A stretch of 26,621 bases of DNA, from NCBI GenBank assembly GCA_000433775.1, contig HF998468.1, positions 5,919-32,539 of the forward strand. Direction: 5' to 3'. The notes beneath the pieces are model-generated. The model worked only from the letters and a program-made list of their open reading frames with translations. It was not told where the DNA came from and made no database searches. This document shows positions 24,212 to 26,621 of the stretch, one piece after another (position 1 is the first letter of the stretch; every line of letters begins with the position of its first letter). The DNA comes from Corallococcus sp. CAG:1435. Its GTDB lineage: Bacteria > Bacillota > Clostridia > Christensenellales > CAG-314. The translations under genes were made by a program, and so were the position numbers.

Positions 24212-24233
24212 ATACGGGCAAAGAGAAAATACC

Positions 24234-26228
24234 ATGAAAAAATTTTTACCTGCAATAATTTTAATATTTGTTTTGACGTTGTGTGTTGTAGTGCCGCTTT
24301 CGGCGCAAGCCGATACCGCCACGCACACAGGGCAGTACACGCCCTCACACGGCAAGTACACCCTCACCACCATCGTGGACAACACTACAAAAAATCCCGT
24401 CGGCGTGGCATTTTCCGGCTATTACTTTGGCGCAAGCGGCATTCGTGTTACGGTGCAACTGTATTCTTCACCGCAACTGGACCTCAACTTTTGGATTGGC
24501 GACAATCTTTCGGGAAGTATGTTGCAAACAAGGGAAATGCTGGTGCAATTTTTCGACGAGGTGGACAGTTACATTGTGTCGATAGACGCCTGTGCAAACA
24601 CGCAGTACGACGGCACACTTCAGGATGCTTCGGACATCTACCGTTACAACAATGCAAAGCTGGGTGAAACGGTGGAAATTTCCGCCGAAACATTTGAAAT
24701 GTTGCAGATAGCACGTGAAATGTACAACGACACCGACGGTGCTTTCAATCCTGCGGTGTACCGTTTGGTGGATTTGTGGGGATTTTCCTCACGTATCTAT
24801 TCCTACGGCAACTTCGGTTTGCCCTACGACAGAGTTGTTACTGGCGAGTACTTTGCCGAACACGGCTATCCGTTGCCCGAGCAGAAGTACATTGACGCCT
24901 TTTCCGACGGCAAGTTCACCGATTATTCCGAAAACGCCGTTACGCTCACTCAACAAGACGGCAAGTACTACGTAACCAAGAACGTTGCGCCTGCCGTTGT
25001 GGACGGTGTGGAATATCAGCAATGGTTGGATTTGGGCGGAATTGCCAAAGGTTACGCCGTGGACGGCATCAGGCAAATGCTGGACCAACGCAATCTTGAA
25101 AGGTACTACGTAGACGCCGGCAGCAGCAGTTCGCTGTACGGCTTGGGGGTGGGAGGCAGCGAAATGACTCTCAACCTCACCGACCCCTTCGACCCGTCGG
25201 CAATGTTTTTGCCTAAAATGCTGTTAGGCTTTTACGTGGGCAAAAGTTCCGTTTCCAGCAGCGGTCAGTATGTTCGCAAGTACACGACAAACGGAGTGGA
25301 GTACTCTCACATCATCGACGGTCTGACGGGTGCGCCTGCGCAAACGGGCGTGAAAGAGGTGCTGGTGGTAATCCCCCAAAGCGAAGGACTGTGGGCAGGA
25401 AAGGGCGACTGTCTGACAACGGCATTGACTGTTATGGGAAGACAAAAAACCGTCGACTTTGTAAACGGCTATCTGAAAGAGCGCAACATCACCATTGTGG
25501 TAGTGTACGAAACAATGGACGGAGGAAAGCAGATTTTGTCCAACTTGGACAAAAACGATATCGTCAACAAGGGCGAAAATTTCGACGAATTTCAGTGGTC
25601 GCTGGTCAAGCAGGAAGACGGCACCTTTGTGTACGATGCAAACGCTACTTTTGTTACACAGCAGGACGTGTACAAAACTCTTGTGATAGTGCTGGCAAGT
25701 TTGCTGGGCGTGGGCGTTGTGGCTGTTGTGGTGTACCACCTTGTAAAGGGCAGGAAAAACGCCTTGTCCAACGTTCAGAACGCCCGAAGGGACAAGCCTT
25801 TCAAAATCACCGACATTGTCGTGTATCTTGCGGTGGTGCTGGTAATCGTGGTGCTGTTTGCGGTATTTTTCGGGGAGGAAAAAACTTCCATGCAGACAGT
25901 TTCCGTGGTGGACGACCAAACGGGCGAACAGTTGTTTTTCTGCAATGTGATACGCAAAGAGTACAAGACAAACGACGGCAATTCCGACGGTTGGAAAATT
26001 GAGGTAAACAGCCTCGCAGACGGTTTGGAAGTTACTTTCAGCAAAGAAATAGATGGCGAAACGCACTTCAACAAAATGAAAATTACCTACGGCACAACGC
26101 CGACGGTGAAAATGACCGATTCGCTGTGCGGTTTCCATCAGGACTGCGTGTACGCTTTCGGCGAGGTAACGACGGCAGGCGGAGCAATAGTGTGCAGTCC
26201 CAACAGACTGAAAATTCTTACGGAGTAG
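24234..26228 (+). CDS. apbE: FAD:protein FMN transferase (ApbE) fused to a NusG-II/EetA-like domain
   Basis: A 664-residue protein with three parts. (1) A signal peptide (residues 1-26, cut after AQA) and an extracellular ApbE domain, about 70-440, with DTDGAFNPAVYRLVDLWGF (167-185), WLDLGGIAKGYAVD (264-277), YVDAGSSSS, the SSGQYVRKY segment, HIIDGLTGAP (359-368) and the metal/catalytic GDCLTTAL (391-398). (2) Two transmembrane helices, 481-503 and 526-547, joined by a basic loop RKNALSNVQNARRDKPFK that should face the cytoplasm. (3) An extracellular NusG-II-type domain, 548-664, with the three-Cys pattern C632, C638 (CGFHQDC) and C654 (IVCSPNRLKI). ApbE moves FMN from FAD onto Thr of FMN-binding domains. 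NusG-II with a membrane anchor corresponds to EetA. HIIDG replaces the usual HIIDP. The ribosome site is weak (AGAGAA). Confidence 0.9.
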   Translation: MKKFLPAIILIFVLTLCVVVPLSAQADTATHTGQYTPSHGKYTLTTIVDNTTKNPVGVAFSGYYFGASGIRVTVQLYSSPQLDLNFWIGDNLSGSMLQTREMLVQFFDEVDSYIVSIDACANTQYDGTLQDASDIYRYNNAKLGETVEISAETFEMLQIAREMYNDTDGAFNPAVYRLVDLWGFSSRIYSYGNFGLPYDRVVTGEYFAEHGYPLPEQKYIDAFSDGKFTDYSENAVTLTQQDGKYYVTKNVAPAVVDGVEYQQWLDLGGIAKGYAVDGIRQMLDQRNLERYYVDAGSSSSLYGLGVGGSEMTLNLTDPFDPSAMFLPKMLLGFYVGKSSVSSSGQYVRKYTTNGVEYSHIIDGLTGAPAQTGVKEVLVVIPQSEGLWAGKGDCLTTALTVMGRQKTVDFVNGYLKERNITIVVVYETMDGGKQILSNLDKNDIVNKGENFDEFQWSLVKQEDGTFVYDANATFVTQQDVYKTLVIVLASLLGVGVVAVVVYHLVKGRKNALSNVQNARRDKPFKITDIVVYLAVVLVIVVLFAVFFGEEKTSMQTVSVVDDQTGEQLFFCNVIRKEYKTNDGNSDGWKIEVNSLADGLEVTFSKEIDGETHFNKMKITYGTTPTVKMTDSLCGFHQDCVYAFGEVTTAGGAIVCSPNRLKILTE

Positions 26229-26318
26229 CGTGTACCTGTTTTGTTGCAACGGTAGCAAAAATCTTGTAAAAAAACGGCTAAAATTTTGTAAAAGAACGGT
26301 AAAAAAAACGGTAGAATT

Positions 26319-26621
26319 ATGACGGCTTTCAACAAAACAACTAAATTTTCCGCAAAGCGTGTAGCAATGCTTTCGGTGCTTTGCGCCATGGGACTCATCA
26401 TGTTTATGGTGGAAAGTTTGTTTCCTCCGCTGTTTTTGCCGGGGGCGAAAATGGGCTTGTCCAACATATTTTCGCTTCTGACGGTAATTTTGCTGGGACC
26501 TGTGGACGCCTTGGTGCTGGTTTTGGTTCGCACAACGTTGGGCAGTATGTTCACGGGAAACATGTCCACTCTCATGTACAGCATGACGGCAGGTGTAACA
26601 AGCGTGATTGTTTCCTGGCTG
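26319..26621 (+). CDS. eetB: Gx transporter/EetB-like membrane protein (3' truncated by window edge)
   Basis: The first 101 codons of a membrane protein that runs off the right edge. It shows the Hpre_diP_synt_I (Gx transporter) signature: helix KRVAMLSVLCAMGLIMFMVE, then SLFPPLFLPGAKMGLSNIFS, LLGPVDALVLVLVRTTLGSM and NMSTLMYSMTAGVTSVIVSW. The fold is related to ECF S components. The family was named heptaprenyl diphosphate synthase component I but is better known as EetB in the Listeria electron-transfer locus. It starts 90 bases after the ApbE-NusG-II gene with no terminator between, so the two are likely co-transcribed. There is no good ribosome site; the upstream 80 bases repeat AAAAACGGTAAAA-like segments. 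The EetB name is by homology pattern and neighbourhood. Confidence 0.82.
   Translation, partial: MTAFNKTTKFSAKRVAMLSVLCAMGLIMFMVESLFPPLFLPGAKMGLSNIFSLLTVILLGPVDALVLVLVRTTLGSMFTGNMSTLMYSMTAGVTSVIVSWL

Overview
The window comes from a low-to-moderate GC Gram-positive bacterium of the Bacillota, most likely a Clostridia-type gut lineage. The evidence is the comFC-secA-prfB gene order, a CIRCE operator at a heat-shock gene, sigma-A promoters close to TTGACA/TATAAT, lipoproteins with FxAC lipoboxes, an archaeal/eukaryotic-type prolyl-tRNA synthetase, and flavin-based electron-transfer genes. The exact lineage is an inference and no rRNA is present to settle it. I found no tRNA, rRNA, transposase, phage gene or CRISPR array.

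Layout. (1) 2-5357, plus strand: a tight operon of recD2 (3' part only), comFC, secA and prfB with ATGA overlaps. (2) 5358-6323: a repeat-filled gap ending in a bidirectional terminator. (3) 6324-8644, minus strand: a GT28-type glycosyltransferase and a flippase-like membrane protein with overlapping genes, driven by a promoter near 8690. (4) 8704-9540: a gap with two unrelated tandem-repeat blocks. (5) 9639-12409: a CIRCE-controlled hsp20, then htpG. (6) 13029-15581: a cytoplasmic GH13 glucosidase/amylase and a HAD phosphatase in one unit. (7) 15687-18133: an uncharacterised protein and a secreted lipoprotein. (8) 18879-20732: a cobalamin riboswitch with a terminator, followed by a DUF4430-like lipoprotein and an ECF transporter S component; this looks like a B12-uptake unit. 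(9) 20761-21066: another tandem repeat. (10) 21241-22842: proS with a consensus promoter. (11) 23245 to the right edge: a small FMN-binding lipoprotein, an ApbE flavin transferase fused to a NusG-II (EetA-like) domain, and the start of an EetB/Gx-type membrane protein.

The last block is the most interesting part. ApbE attaches FMN to a Thr in FMN-binding domains. The substrate-type lipoprotein, the transferase, the EetA-like domain and EetB lie side by side, which resembles a compact version of the flavin-based extracellular electron transfer (FLEET) locus known from Listeria. Two of its parts are joined in one polypeptide. The likely remainder (NADH dehydrogenase, demethylmenaquinone enzymes, polyprenyl synthase) would lie beyond the right edge and cannot be seen.

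A second theme is that the gaps between genes are built from local tandem duplications of several unit lengths (about 20, 23, 26, 163 and 259 nt), while coding regions are compact.
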